The notes below the pieces were generated by a model that was given only the letters and a program-made list of their open reading frames with translations, searched no databases and had not been told where the DNA came from. From an uncultured Bacteroides sp. (GTDB lineage: Bacteria > Bacteroidota > Bacteroidia > Bacteroidales > Bacteroidaceae): DNA of 64,000 nt. The stretch lies in contig CANPJW010000006.1 in the NCBI GenBank assembly GCA_947574505.1, forward strand, positions 1-64,000, in the 5' to 3' direction. Positions 35,479 through 45,466 of this stretch are shown in pieces (position 1 is the first letter of the stretch; every line of letters starts with the position of its first letter). The translations under genes were made by a program, and so were the position numbers.

Positions 35479-37233
35479 TTAATATCCCGGATTCTGTTTC
35501 AAATTCCCGTTCAGGTTAATTTGATCCTGCGGAATGGGATAGAGATAATGCGCTTTACGAACCTGACAGTTGGATTTGGGCGCAATACATACACAAGACA
35601 GCTCGCCGTCTCCGGTCTGTACTTTTTCTTCACCGAAACGATAAGAACCGGCATCATAATTGGCGGTAATCACCGCGCCCGCCGCATTCTTATACGGAGT
35701 GAGATAACCCGTCTGCCCCACTACCATTCCCAAACGAGACTGGTTGAGCGTTTCTTCCAGGATGCCCCAACGCTTCAAGTCATCATAGCGGAAACCTTCA
35801 AGAAACAATTCTACCGCACGTTCACGACGGATTTCATTCAGCATATTCAATTGATGGTCGGCCACCAGCTTGTTGGTCAAGGCCGCAATACCTGCACGGG
35901 AACGCAACTTATTGATGGAGGCATTCAAAGCCTCATCGTCAATAGCACCATGACGTTCATACAGTGCTTCTGCATATATCAGATAGACTTCCGCCAATCT
36001 AAGTACCGGATAATTAGGAGATTCTTCTTTATCTTTTGCTCCAGGACACGCAAATTTCTGAACGCCATAACCATTGAATCCGATAGTTCCGGATAGTTTG
36101 GCAACAGCCGTCGGTGCTCCAACATACGCATTCAGCCGATAGTCACGATTCTTAAATTCATCGCCAACAGCATGGTAGCCTTCAAACTGTTCATTTTCTG
36201 CAATAGGCAATCCATTCGTACAAAGGAACATATCGATAAACTTCCGGGTGGGATACAAATAAGGTATAATATTCTTATTCAATTCGATGGCACCTGCATT
36301 TATCTCCCGGTCGAATACGGAATAAAGAATGAATTCTTTATTGCTATCACGACCGTGTCCTCCGGGATTGCTATCCTTGCTTTCAATGCAGAACAAATAA
36401 CGGCTACTTAAGTTATTCATTACCGCCTCACCATTAAAGTTCCAAAGTCTGAATGCCGGATCATCCATCACTTCTTTTGCCAAAACAACGGCTTCCTCAA
36501 GAAACTCATTCACTTGGTCGCGTGCAGGTCCGGCAGAGCCTTCAAAATCGGTTGACGTGCCGTTATACTTTCTCCAAGTGGCTTCGTAAAGCAACACACG
36601 TGCCTTAAAAGCTTTTGCCGCCTGACGGCTGATATGTCCTTTATCATCATCGGCAATATTCTGTTCAACAGGCAAACCTTCTATCGCTTTTTTCAAATCG
36701 GAAAGAATAAAGTCCACTACTTCATAACGGCTATTACGCGGATTACGCAACTCGGCCGAATTGGTACTCAACGGACGCTCTACGATGGGCACTCCGCCAA
36801 AAGTTTGCAACAGGGAGAAATAATTGTAGGCACGGAAGAAATGAGCTGCACTGACATATTCCTGAATTTCTTTTGCATTGCCCGAATACTCTGCCGCTTT
36901 CTGAATCAGAATGTTATTGGAACGGATACTGTTATAGAGTCCCCAACGTCCGTCATTGCCCCCGGCAACCAATGTGCCGTATCCCAAATCGGACTGTTCA
37001 CCATTACGGCTGGTTATCAAATCGGACTGCAAATCCATGTGTCCCGTCAGGCCTGAACGCCATCCGAACAGTTGAGAATAAAATCCATTCGCATACTCAC
37101 GAAAGTGTGTCGGATTGAGAAAATAGACTTGGTCTGTCTTTGCATCCAGCGGTTCCAAATCAAGGAAAGCATCCGCACAGGAAGAGAATCCCAATATACA
37201 AGCACAAGCCAATATATAAATATTTTTTTTCAT
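35479..37233 (-). CDS. SusD/RagB-like glycan-binding lipoprotein (module B)
   Basis: 584 residues. The lipobox is GFSSC, followed by ADAFLDLEPLDAKTDQVYF, the canonical SusD start. Helical TPR-like segments (SIRSNNILIQKAAEY, AAHFFRAYNYFSLLQTFGGVPI) and the C-terminal RRERAVELFLEGFRYDDLKRW and HYLYPIPQDQINLNGNLKQNPGY are diagnostic. It pairs with the SusC at 37266-40532 (32-base gap). Sequence differs considerably from the module A SusD, so the two pairs may take different oligosaccharides from one polymer. Confidence 0.95.
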   Translation of the reverse strand: MKKNIYILACACILGFSSCADAFLDLEPLDAKTDQVYFLNPTHFREYANGFYSQLFGWRSGLTGHMDLQSDLITSRNGEQSDLGYGTLVAGGNDGRWGLYNSIRSNNILIQKAAEYSGNAKEIQEYVSAAHFFRAYNYFSLLQTFGGVPIVERPLSTNSAELRNPRNSRYEVVDFILSDLKKAIEGLPVEQNIADDDKGHISRQAAKAFKARVLLYEATWRKYNGTSTDFEGSAGPARDQVNEFLEEAVVLAKEVMDDPAFRLWNFNGEAVMNNLSSRYLFCIESKDSNPGGHGRDSNKEFILYSVFDREINAGAIELNKNIIPYLYPTRKFIDMFLCTNGLPIAENEQFEGYHAVGDEFKNRDYRLNAYVGAPTAVAKLSGTIGFNGYGVQKFACPGAKDKEESPNYPVLRLAEVYLIYAEALYERHGAIDDEALNASINKLRSRAGIAALTNKLVADHQLNMLNEIRRERAVELFLEGFRYDDLKRWGILEETLNQSRLGMVVGQTGYLTPYKNAAGAVITANYDAGSYRFGEEKVQTGDGELSCVCIAPKSNCQVRKAHYLYPIPQDQINLNGNLKQNPGY

Positions 37234-37265
37234 ATGATTTCAAATGTGTTTAAATAGAACATGAA

Positions 37266-40200
37266 TTATAAAGTCACATTAAGTCCGAAGGACCATGTAC
37301 GGGCAAACGGATAGCCACTGGTATTGGAAGCAGAACCCATTTCCGGGTCGAAACCATCACGAATGCTGGTAGCTTCCCACAAGTCATTGCCTGAGAAATA
37401 GACACGTACTTTTTCCAGTTTCACTTTACGGGTCCAGATTTGCGGCAATGTGTAGCCGACAATCAATGTTTTCAGACGGATGTAACGACTGTTCTGAAGC
37501 ATAAAATCATTATTCTGATAATTCCATTCGGCACGCTGTGTGCTATTGGTCATACGCGGATACTTCGCGTTCGGATTATCTTCCGTCCAAGTCTGCCCCA
37601 AGAAAGTAGGATTCTGGTTAGTAAACAATGTACGGAACGGATAGGCCATCCAGTCATTACGCATGATATATTGCTTGGCCACCCCTTGGAACATGGCACT
37701 GAAATCAATTCCTTTCCAAGAGCCACCCACTGTCATACCATACACAAAATGCGGATTGGCATCGCCCATAAACTGCAAGTCACTGTCCTTACTGCCTACA
37801 TCCGTAATTTTATAGTCACCGTTCATATCAAGACGCTTGGTATCACCGGGGCGCAACTCATTATCTGTACCTTTTCCTACAGAACCCATCGAAGTGCTTT
37901 GTCCTCCTCCATAAAGCGCATAATAACGGTCAACCTCTGCTTGGTCTTTAAAAAATCCGTCTGTACGGTATAAGAAGAAAGAATTTAACGGATAGCCATT
38001 CACGGTTCTATTAACTCCCGCTCCATATGTATCCGCTCCTTGCAATTCTTTCAGCATACTTTTGGTATCACCAATATTAAAATTAGCATAGTAAGAGAAA
38101 TCTTTAATCTGGTCACGCCATCCGATTGTAAATTCCCATCCTTTCACATTCAAATGTCCGCTGTTTGTTTTGGGAGCATTTCCTCCCAAAACCCCGGGAA
38201 AAATCACGTTGGACAACATACCGATGTTATCTTTGATGAAGTAGTCGAAAGAAGTGGTCAGACGACTATTCAGGAAATGCAAGTCAATACCGAGATTCTT
38301 CTGCTCTACCCGTTCCCAGGTACGGTCTAAACTTACCAGACCATTATTCCCCAGTCCTGAATTCACCTGCAATTTAGGATTTGTGCCACCGAAAGCAGTT
38401 GTACCTTGTGTAACAAGTGTTACATAATCGAAATCGCCTAATCCGGCGTCATTACCCGAATTACCGTAGCTAAAACGAAGCTTACCGAAGTTGACTACCG
38501 GAGTAATCGGTTTCAAGAACTGTTCTTCCGTAAATACCCAACCGGCAGATGCGGATACGAAGTTTTTAAATTTATGTCCTTTGGCAAATTTAGAATTACC
38601 GTCCCGACGTCCGATAAACTCTACCAGATATTTCTCCGCATAGTTGTAGTTCAATCGCATGATGTAAGAGTAAGAGCCATTCTGCGACTTTCCTCCGGCA
38701 TTACCTTGAGCACCATAAGCTAAATTCAAATCATACACACCAGCATCTTCCATTTTCTCGCGGGCAGTAGTCATATTCTTAGACATCCACTTTTCCGCAT
38801 TGATACCCAGCATAGCTTCCACATTGTGCACTTGCGCAAATGTATGTTTATATTTCAACAAGGCAGAATAATATTGATACTGTCTGTTGTTGGCTTGCAT
38901 CAGATAAGCCGGATTGTGAATATCCTTCAAATTCAAAACATCCGTCAGATAAATCAAAGATTGCTGCGTGTTATTCACTAACTTCGTAGCAGGATTTCCA
39001 TACCAGTCATACGTCTGAACTTCATTCACATAACGGTCACGGCGGTATTCCTCGTTTTGGAAAGAAGCCATTCCTTCAAAACTAATGCCTTTCCATATAT
39101 CCACCAATGCTTTCACGTCTACACGGGAAATCAGACTCATCCGTTCGTCGCGTCCACCATCTGTGGTCGCAGCTACCGGCTGACGGTCTCCCACGCCACC
39201 AAAGTTCGCATACCACTGTCCATACGGATTCTTTGCCGGGAAGAAAGGCGGTTCATTTCCATACATAGTCTTGTCAAGTCCGGCGGAAGGCATCTCCGTA
39301 TTGGTTTTAATCATATTTGCCGAAGTCTCCAACTTGAACCAGTCTGTTAGTCTGATTCCATAATTTAAACGCAGGTTCAACTGTTTCTGACCATCGTAAG
39401 CAGTTGCCAAGTTGGCCTGATTATCGGCATATGCCAAAGAGATACGGTAATCTGTTTTCTCCGTAGCGCCAGACAAACTCAAATTATGCTGATAAGAATA
39501 GCGACGGGCAAACATTTCTTCCAGACGATTGGCATTGCCTATAAAGATATCATATCCCCAATCTTTAGCATTGGTATGGTAGATACCCTCAATGCCCTGC
39601 TGCATCATCAACATATTCTCCTCTGAGCTCCAGTTCCACCAATTTTTAACTTTTTGTTCCTTATTCGCTTCAATCCACATGGTAGCATATTCCTGCATAC
39701 TGGGAGAGAAAGCCATGATGCCGTTGGTGGTGAAACGCATATTGAAATTATAATCAACTGTTGTTTTTCCTTTACCTTTCTTGGTAGTGACCAGGATTAC
39801 ACCATTGGCGGCTTTCGCACCATAGATAGAAGCCGAACCGTCTTTCAGGACACTGATGCTTTCTACGTCGTCCGAGTTCAAATTCTGAAAAGCACTGGCA
39901 TTCAAGGCAGGCACACCATCGATAATAATCAACGGACTGCCACCATTGACAGAGGTTGCTCCACGAATCTGAAAGTTCAGTCCTTCGTTACCGGGACGTG
40001 AAGACGAACGGGTAACAACCAAACCCGGAGTAGCCCCTTGCAAAGCAGCACCGACATTCGTAATGGCACGGCTCTCGAGCACTTTACTGCTTACCTGTTC
40101 TACCGCACCGGTCAATGTGGCTTTCTTCTGTGTACCATAACCTACTACAACCACCTCATCCAGTGCATTATTATCTTCCTTTAATACTACTTTAAAATCA

Positions 40201-40532
40201 GAACGGTCATTAAGATTGACAACCTGATCCACGTATCCAATATAGCTGACCTTTATCTGTTTTGCATCCGCAGGAACATTCAGCGCGAACCGACCGTCAA
40301 TATCGGTAATTACCCCTGCATTACTTCCTACTACCACTACATTACAACCAATCAGCGGTTCACCATTCGCATCTGTCACAAGTCCTTTGATGGCGCGGCC
40401 TGTCTGGGCTACCATCAAACTCTCTTCTACAGAATCATTTGCATAGAGCAATACACCGGGCGAACCACCCAGCAGCATGGCGAAAGCCAATGCGACTCCT
40501 TTTGAACATAAGAATTTGGATTTAATTTCCAT
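37266..40532 (-). CDS. SusC/RagA TonB-dependent transporter (module B)
   Basis: 1088-residue TonB-dependent outer-membrane transporter. After the signal peptide come a carboxypeptidase-D-like domain (about 46-125: RAIKGLVTDANGEPLIGCNV), a TonB box region (DEVVVVGYGTQKKATLTGAV), a plug (LNSDDVESISVLKDGSASIY) and a barrel ending LNVTL. There is no STN domain. It lies 49 bases after the ECF sigma gene and is followed by SusD, two TIG proteins, a lyase and the GH28-like gene, all on one strand with short gaps. Confidence 0.96.
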   Translation of the reverse strand: MEIKSKFLCSKGVALAFAMLLGGSPGVLLYANDSVEESLMVAQTGRAIKGLVTDANGEPLIGCNVVVVGSNAGVITDIDGRFALNVPADAKQIKVSYIGYVDQVVNLNDRSDFKVVLKEDNNALDEVVVVGYGTQKKATLTGAVEQVSSKVLESRAITNVGAALQGATPGLVVTRSSSRPGNEGLNFQIRGATSVNGGSPLIIIDGVPALNASAFQNLNSDDVESISVLKDGSASIYGAKAANGVILVTTKKGKGKTTVDYNFNMRFTTNGIMAFSPSMQEYATMWIEANKEQKVKNWWNWSSEENMLMMQQGIEGIYHTNAKDWGYDIFIGNANRLEEMFARRYSYQHNLSLSGATEKTDYRISLAYADNQANLATAYDGQKQLNLRLNYGIRLTDWFKLETSANMIKTNTEMPSAGLDKTMYGNEPPFFPAKNPYGQWYANFGGVGDRQPVAATTDGGRDERMSLISRVDVKALVDIWKGISFEGMASFQNEEYRRDRYVNEVQTYDWYGNPATKLVNNTQQSLIYLTDVLNLKDIHNPAYLMQANNRQYQYYSALLKYKHTFAQVHNVEAMLGINAEKWMSKNMTTAREKMEDAGVYDLNLAYGAQGNAGGKSQNGSYSYIMRLNYNYAEKYLVEFIGRRDGNSKFAKGHKFKNFVSASAGWVFTEEQFLKPITPVVNFGKLRFSYGNSGNDAGLGDFDYVTLVTQGTTAFGGTNPKLQVNSGLGNNGLVSLDRTWERVEQKNLGIDLHFLNSRLTTSFDYFIKDNIGMLSNVIFPGVLGGNAPKTNSGHLNVKGWEFTIGWRDQIKDFSYYANFNIGDTKSMLKELQGADTYGAGVNRTVNGYPLNSFFLYRTDGFFKDQAEVDRYYALYGGGQSTSMGSVGKGTDNELRPGDTKRLDMNGDYKITDVGSKDSDLQFMGDANPHFVYGMTVGGSWKGIDFSAMFQGVAKQYIMRNDWMAYPFRTLFTNQNPTFLGQTWTEDNPNAKYPRMTNSTQRAEWNYQNNDFMLQNSRYIRLKTLIVGYTLPQIWTRKVKLEKVRVYFSGNDLWEATSIRDGFDPEMGSASNTSGYPFARTWSFGLNVTL

Positions 40533-40581
40533 AATACTATTAAATTGTTAAAGTTAATATGTGTTTTTCCGACTCTGGTAT

Positions 40582-41112
40582 CTAACCGACTTTGGAGAAT
40601 TCATTCTGCAAATAAGTGCGTACTGTTTTGCGTGCCAGTAGTAATTGACATTCTACCGTACGGGGAGACAAAGACAGTTTTCCCGCAATGGCAGGACAAG
40701 AGAGCTCATTATTGAAACTCAACTCGTAAATCCGGCGACGTTTGGCGGGAAGCTTTTCTACCACCTTATCATGTAGTTTCGTCAGTTCACGATAGTGGAT
40801 GGTATCTTCCGTCGTGTTCCGGGCGGAATCTTCCACCTTATTATATATATAGGCGATGAAATCTTCCTGCTTGTAATAACGACGTATCTTGTCCGTTACG
40901 ATATTGCGGGCGATGGTGAAGAGCAAAGACCAGACAGTGTCTTTATTCACGAATGCCCTGTGCTCCCACAAGCGTACAAAGACATCCTGTGCCAAATCTT
41001 CCGCTTCATGCGGATGGCAAATGCGGATAGCGATATAATTCTTGATATACTCCCTATATTTAAGGTAGCATTCGGAGAAGAAGTCGTCAAATGTAGTTTG
41101 CTGTTTTTCCAT
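40582..41112 (-). CDS. ECF RNA polymerase sigma factor (module B)
   Basis: 176-residue ECF sigma factor. Region 2 is HEAEDLAQDVFVRLWEHR with LLFTIARNIVTDKIRRYYKQ; region 4 is CPAIAGKLSLSPRTVECQLLLARK. It is a close relative of the module A factor and occupies the same place before SusC. No anti-sigma gene adjoins it. The start ATG 41112 agrees with a TAnnTTTG element at 41143-41150. Whether it directs transcription of the SusC gene or is only cotranscribed with it cannot be told from the sequence. Confidence 0.92.
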   Translation of the reverse strand: MEKQQTTFDDFFSECYLKYREYIKNYIAIRICHPHEAEDLAQDVFVRLWEHRAFVNKDTVWSLLFTIARNIVTDKIRRYYKQEDFIAYIYNKVEDSARNTTEDTIHYRELTKLHDKVVEKLPAKRRRIYELSFNNELSCPAIAGKLSLSPRTVECQLLLARKTVRTYLQNEFSKVG

Positions 41113-41142
41113 GGCATTAAATTTATCCGTTTAACGATGATG

Positions 41143-41150
41143 CAAAAGTA
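41143..41150 (-). promoter_or_regulatory. -7 element of the module B ECF gene
   Basis: TACTTTTG followed by CATC on the minus strand, with an ATTTG about 17 bases further upstream as a possible -33 element. TTTGCATC is shared with the promoter of the module A sigma gene. Confidence 0.6.
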
Positions 41151-41344
41151 ATGACAAGATGCAAAAACAAATGACACAAAAGTAACAGATAACAAAACTA
41201 TCGTAACAAGCGTGGTATTTTGCAAAAATTCCCCATTTCATCGGGATAAATCCAGCCGTCATCGCAATAAAAAATGGATGCCGTTACAATTGACGACTCC
41301 CCTGTTCTTAAATTTTCATGGATACTAGAAATGCAGGCACAAGG

Positions 41345-44300
41345 TCATTCTTTTCTTCCCGATTCCTCTGCATATTGCTTGGGTAGCATCCCAAACATTT
41401 CTCTAAAACACTTCGAGAAGTAGCTGGGAGAACTGAATCCTACCCGATTCGCTATTTCGACAATCGGTAACCGGCTTCCCTGCAATAATTGTGCCGCCCG
41501 CTTCAGACGGATGCTGCGGATAAAGTCGGTCGGCGTGTGTCCGGTGATGGATTGCAGCTTGCGGTAAAGGCTCATACGCACCATGCCCAAATCACCACTC
41601 AACTCTTCTACGCCATATTCCGGATTGTCCATGTTCTTTTCTATGTATTCCAGACACTTCTGTATGAGTTGCTCATCCACTGAAGTGATGGTGATAGCAC
41701 TTGGATTTACTTCTATGTTCTTGCGGAATTCCTGCTTTCTCTTTTCCTGTTGTTCTATCAGTTTTTCAATGCGCACCATGAGCATATCAAAGTTGAAGGG
41801 CTTCGACATATAAGAGTCCGCTCCTACTTCATAGCTGTTAATCTTGATGTCATCGGCGGTACGGGCTGTCAATAATATCACAGGTATATGGGATGTCTGT
41901 ACGTTCGTCTTGATCCGACGGCAAAGTTCGATACCGTCTACTTTTGGCATCATGATGTCACTGATAATCAAGTTCGGGTTTTCCTCTATCGCTTTCCGCT
42001 CTCCTTCCTCGCCGTCTGCCGCTTCAATGATTTGATAGAAATCTTCCAACTGTTCTTTCAGGAAAGTACGGAACTCTTGATTGTCTTCTACCAACAGCAG
42101 TTTCTTCAGATTATCATCGACTGTGGATGCAGTAGTTTCTTTCTCTTTTGTATCCGGTGGTGTTTCCGTTCCGATAACTTCTTCCGGCAATTCGTCCGAT
42201 TCCGGTTTCAAATCCATCGGCAGCCAAATGGTAAATACCGATCCGCAATCTATCCGGCTGTCTACTTTAATATGCCCACCGTGTATATTTACGTATTCCC
42301 TTACCAAATGAAGTCCGATACCACTGCCTATTTTTTCATCCCCTTCATTTCCCACTTGATAAAAACGGTCAAATATATACGGAAGGTCTGATTCGGATAT
42401 TCCGATTCCGGTGTCGGATACGGATATTCTTACGTAATTCCTTCCTTCTATCTCTTCTGCTGAGAGCAGTAAGTTTACTGTACCGCCTTCCGGGGTGTAT
42501 TTGAAAGCATTAGACAAGAGATTGTTCACAATCTTATGCACCTTGTCCCGGTCGAAGAACATATAGAGTGCCCTATGTTCCGACTGGTTCACGAAATTCA
42601 GATGCTTTTCCACTGCCATCGGCATGAAGTTGTTGTAGGCAGAAACTATAAATTCTTCCATATCGCCGTTCATCAGGTGCAGCCTCTCCCCTTTCATTTC
42701 CAATTTGCGGAAATCGAGTAGTTGATTCACCAGTGACAACAGGTTTTGGGCATTCTTATAGATAGTATGCAGTTGTTTCTTCATTGCATCATCCGTCAAC
42801 CGACGTATCATCATATCCAATGGGGTGATAATCAGTGTCAACGGAGTACGAAGTTCGTGACTTATATTGGTGAAGAAACGGAATTTCATCTGATCTAATT
42901 CTTCTTTTTGTTTCAAGGCTTCTTCCTCTTGCATGCGAATCATTTTCCGACGATTACGGCGGTTAATCACATAAATCAATCCGAAGACAAACAGAATGCC
43001 TAAAATAGCATAAAGGATGCGGGCGGCTAATGTATCCCAAAACGGCGGACGGATAACAACCTTAAATTCGGATTCCGGCCCCCATATACGGTCGTTTCCG
43101 GCAGCAGAAACACGGAAGATGTATTCGCCCGAAGGAAGGTTATTATAGACAACACGGCCCTGTCCATTTTCAAAAAGGGTTTCCGTCCATTCTTTGTCAA
43201 ATCCTTCGAGTTGGTAACGGAAAGAAGTCTGAGAAGGATTGGGGAAGTTCAGGCCGGAGAATTCGAGTGTTATGTAATTCTCGTCATACTCTAATTGTAC
43301 CTCATCCGAATAGCTTAGTGCCTTATCAAACAAAACACGGCCGTTATATGATTCGCCCGAAACAACCGGAACATTAAACAGGCGGAATGAGGTAAACAAG
43401 GGGCGATTGAGACATTGATTGTCTATCATGTTCTCCGGCGAAAAAGCGATAAAGCCATTCATCAACCCTAAGAAAAGCTGATTATCCCGGGTCATTAAGG
43501 AAGGAAAACTATATAAATCATCCTGACGAATTTCATCTTCTGACAGGCAACTTATCACATGAAAGTTATATTTATCCGCTCTACGGTCAACCTTCACTTT
43601 ATAGATAGAGGTGACTGTCGATATCCATATATCATGATTTTTATCTTCCACGACATTCAATATGGCTGTGGACAAACCTTCTTCTTTTCCTAATGTATAA
43701 CTCCGACCGTTATGGGTCAGGACATTCAAGCCATATTGAGTAGCAAACCATAAAGTGCCTTCGTGGTCTTTCAATATCTGGTTGTACTTGATGCTTCCCT
43801 GATTAAAGATTGAATTGGCTTGGCAGTCTTGTTCGGGTATCCATATTTTATTTTTTGCAGGGTCGTAAATGTAAAGTCCGTTATCACTTCCAACGACCAG
43901 TCGGGATTGGTTATCCATGGCTAATGCATTGGCTACCTTGTATTTCTTTAATTCGGGGAACTGTTCGGACAATAGGTTTATCTGTCCGTTTTCAGGCTCG
44001 AACAGTCCTACACCACCATATATACTTACCCACAACCGGCCGGAAGAATCTTCGACCATAGTACGTATATTACTGAAGTCCAGCTCATTCTGATAATCCG
44101 TATTGGGGTAATCATACGAACGGACTTTTCCACGATCTATGCAGTACAAACCATCGTGATAAGTCCCTACCCAGACGCGCTTCTTACTGTCTTCATAAAG
44201 TACACGACAATTCTTCTGACTGAATTCATGATAGAACCTGTTCATTCTCCTGGTCGACGGATCATAACGATAGACACCTTGTGTTGTACCCATCAGGATT

Positions 44301-45424
44301 TCTCCTTTGGATGTTTCGAGCATACAACGGATTTCTTCCCCCTTCCAGTCACCGTTAATCATCTTCTTATTGTACAACATTATCTTATTCATGCTAGAAT
44401 GATAATAGCACATTCCCTGATTATAGAGTCCCATCCACACGGAATTATTCTCCCGGTCGCAATAGATGCTCTGAATGCCATTACGTACAGTGTTGCCAGA
44501 TAATAAAGGAATGTCCAACGTACGGGTTACGGAGAAATTATGCATATCAATGACGTAAAAGCCATCCATAACAGTTCCTACCCATGCGTTGCCCCCTTTA
44601 TCCACATCCATAGAAGTAAACCATGAATAGTGTTCGAGTTGGATACCGGAGATTTGATTCCATTTTTTATTGTAAACATCATAGTAACCTACTCCCCGAT
44701 CCCACATCAGCCAAAAGTCACCATTATCGAGTATCTTCAGAATCACACGGTCATCCGGTTTCAATTGGTCTTTCAAGAAATCAAGTTGCTGCACAAAACG
44801 TTTCTTTTCCAAATCGTAGCAACGGATAGCTCCTTTCTGATGTACCATCCAACTGTATTTACCATGACTTTCCACTCCGAGCAATCCTCCATAGTATTCC
44901 ATAAACTCATCATTCCTGCAAACCTGTTCAATTGACTTTGTCTCTGCATCGTACATATAAACAGAGGAGCCCGGTGTCAGAAACCAACAATGTTTCTCTG
45001 AATCAATAATCAGATCCGCCACTTTATCCTTCAAGCCGAATTGCTGAAATAAGGAATCTACGTTATAGATGTACTGTTCGGTAGTCAAATCAAAGACACG
45101 CAAGCTCTTGCGTTCTTTCATCCACAAACGTCTATCGGCGTCGATATATTGTTCAGGAATAATATGGTTGTACGCAATTGAGTATTCGCCATGAATATTG
45201 AAAGGGAAGTTTGAATAGTTCGCACCATCATACAGACTTAGCAATACGGTACTCCGCACGCCGATACGTCCGTCGGGAATGGGGAAAACACTCTTTACAT
45301 AGTTATCCGGCAATCCTTCAACAACTCCAATCTGACGGAACACATAAGGGGATTCCTGCGAGTTAATATAACCCGAATACAATAATCCTCCTAATACGAT
45401 TAACAAACCTATTCGAATTTTCAT
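41345..45424 (-). CDS. hybrid two-component system sensor-regulator (HTCS)
   Basis: Single-chain sensor kinase and response regulator typical of Bacteroides PULs, about 1359 residues. A signal peptide is followed by a periplasmic double propeller of Reg_prop repeats, a YYY domain (about 700-790) and one transmembrane segment (LAARILYAILGILFVFGLIY). The kinase has its His in FFTNISHELRTPLT and ATP-binding boxes NLLSNAFKYTPEGG, SDTGIGI and GSGIGLHLV. The receiver has its Asp in LIISDIMMPKVDG and a Lys in YMSKPFN. The AraC HTH is at the end (VEIANRVGFSSPSYFSKCFREMFGMLPKQY). All catalytic residues appear intact. ATG 45424 or 45430. It probably senses an oligosaccharide from the target glycan and activates the enzyme units. 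Confidence 0.95.
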   Translation of the reverse strand: MKIRIGLLIVLGGLLYSGYINSQESPYVFRQIGVVEGLPDNYVKSVFPIPDGRIGVRSTVLLSLYDGANYSNFPFNIHGEYSIAYNHIIPEQYIDADRRLWMKERKSLRVFDLTTEQYIYNVDSLFQQFGLKDKVADLIIDSEKHCWFLTPGSSVYMYDAETKSIEQVCRNDEFMEYYGGLLGVESHGKYSWMVHQKGAIRCYDLEKKRFVQQLDFLKDQLKPDDRVILKILDNGDFWLMWDRGVGYYDVYNKKWNQISGIQLEHYSWFTSMDVDKGGNAWVGTVMDGFYVIDMHNFSVTRTLDIPLLSGNTVRNGIQSIYCDRENNSVWMGLYNQGMCYYHSSMNKIMLYNKKMINGDWKGEEIRCMLETSKGEILMGTTQGVYRYDPSTRRMNRFYHEFSQKNCRVLYEDSKKRVWVGTYHDGLYCIDRGKVRSYDYPNTDYQNELDFSNIRTMVEDSSGRLWVSIYGGVGLFEPENGQINLLSEQFPELKKYKVANALAMDNQSRLVVGSDNGLYIYDPAKNKIWIPEQDCQANSIFNQGSIKYNQILKDHEGTLWFATQYGLNVLTHNGRSYTLGKEEGLSTAILNVVEDKNHDIWISTVTSIYKVKVDRRADKYNFHVISCLSEDEIRQDDLYSFPSLMTRDNQLFLGLMNGFIAFSPENMIDNQCLNRPLFTSFRLFNVPVVSGESYNGRVLFDKALSYSDEVQLEYDENYITLEFSGLNFPNPSQTSFRYQLEGFDKEWTETLFENGQGRVVYNNLPSGEYIFRVSAAGNDRIWGPESEFKVVIRPPFWDTLAARILYAILGILFVFGLIYVINRRNRRKMIRMQEEEALKQKEELDQMKFRFFTNISHELRTPLTLIITPLDMMIRRLTDDAMKKQLHTIYKNAQNLLSLVNQLLDFRKLEMKGERLHLMNGDMEEFIVSAYNNFMPMAVEKHLNFVNQSEHRALYMFFDRDKVHKIVNNLLSNAFKYTPEGGTVNLLLSAEEIEGRNYVRISVSDTGIGISESDLPYIFDRFYQVGNEGDEKIGSGIGLHLVREYVNIHGGHIKVDSRIDCGSVFTIWLPMDLKPESDELPEEVIGTETPPDTKEKETTASTVDDNLKKLLLVEDNQEFRTFLKEQLEDFYQIIEAADGEEGERKAIEENPNLIISDIMMPKVDGIELCRRIKTNVQTSHIPVILLTARTADDIKINSYEVGADSYMSKPFNFDMLMVRIEKLIEQQEKRKQEFRKNIEVNPSAITITSVDEQLIQKCLEYIEKNMDNPEYGVEELSGDLGMVRMSLYRKLQSITGHTPTDFIRSIRLKRAAQLLQGSRLPIVEIANRVGFSSPSYFSKCFREMFGMLPKQYAEESGRKE

Positions 45425-45446
45425 GGCCATTTCTTTTGTAGTACTA

Positions 45447-45460
45447 CTATTAATACGAAC
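45447..45460 (-). promoter_or_regulatory. TTCGTAT leader box, HTCS gene
   Basis: CTATTAATACGAAC on the + strand (GTTCGTATTAATAG leftward), 23 bases before the HTCS ATG and inside the 42-bp gap after the third lyase gene. It suggests the regulator shares control with the enzyme genes. Confidence 0.55.
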
Positions 45461-45466
45461 GAAAAA

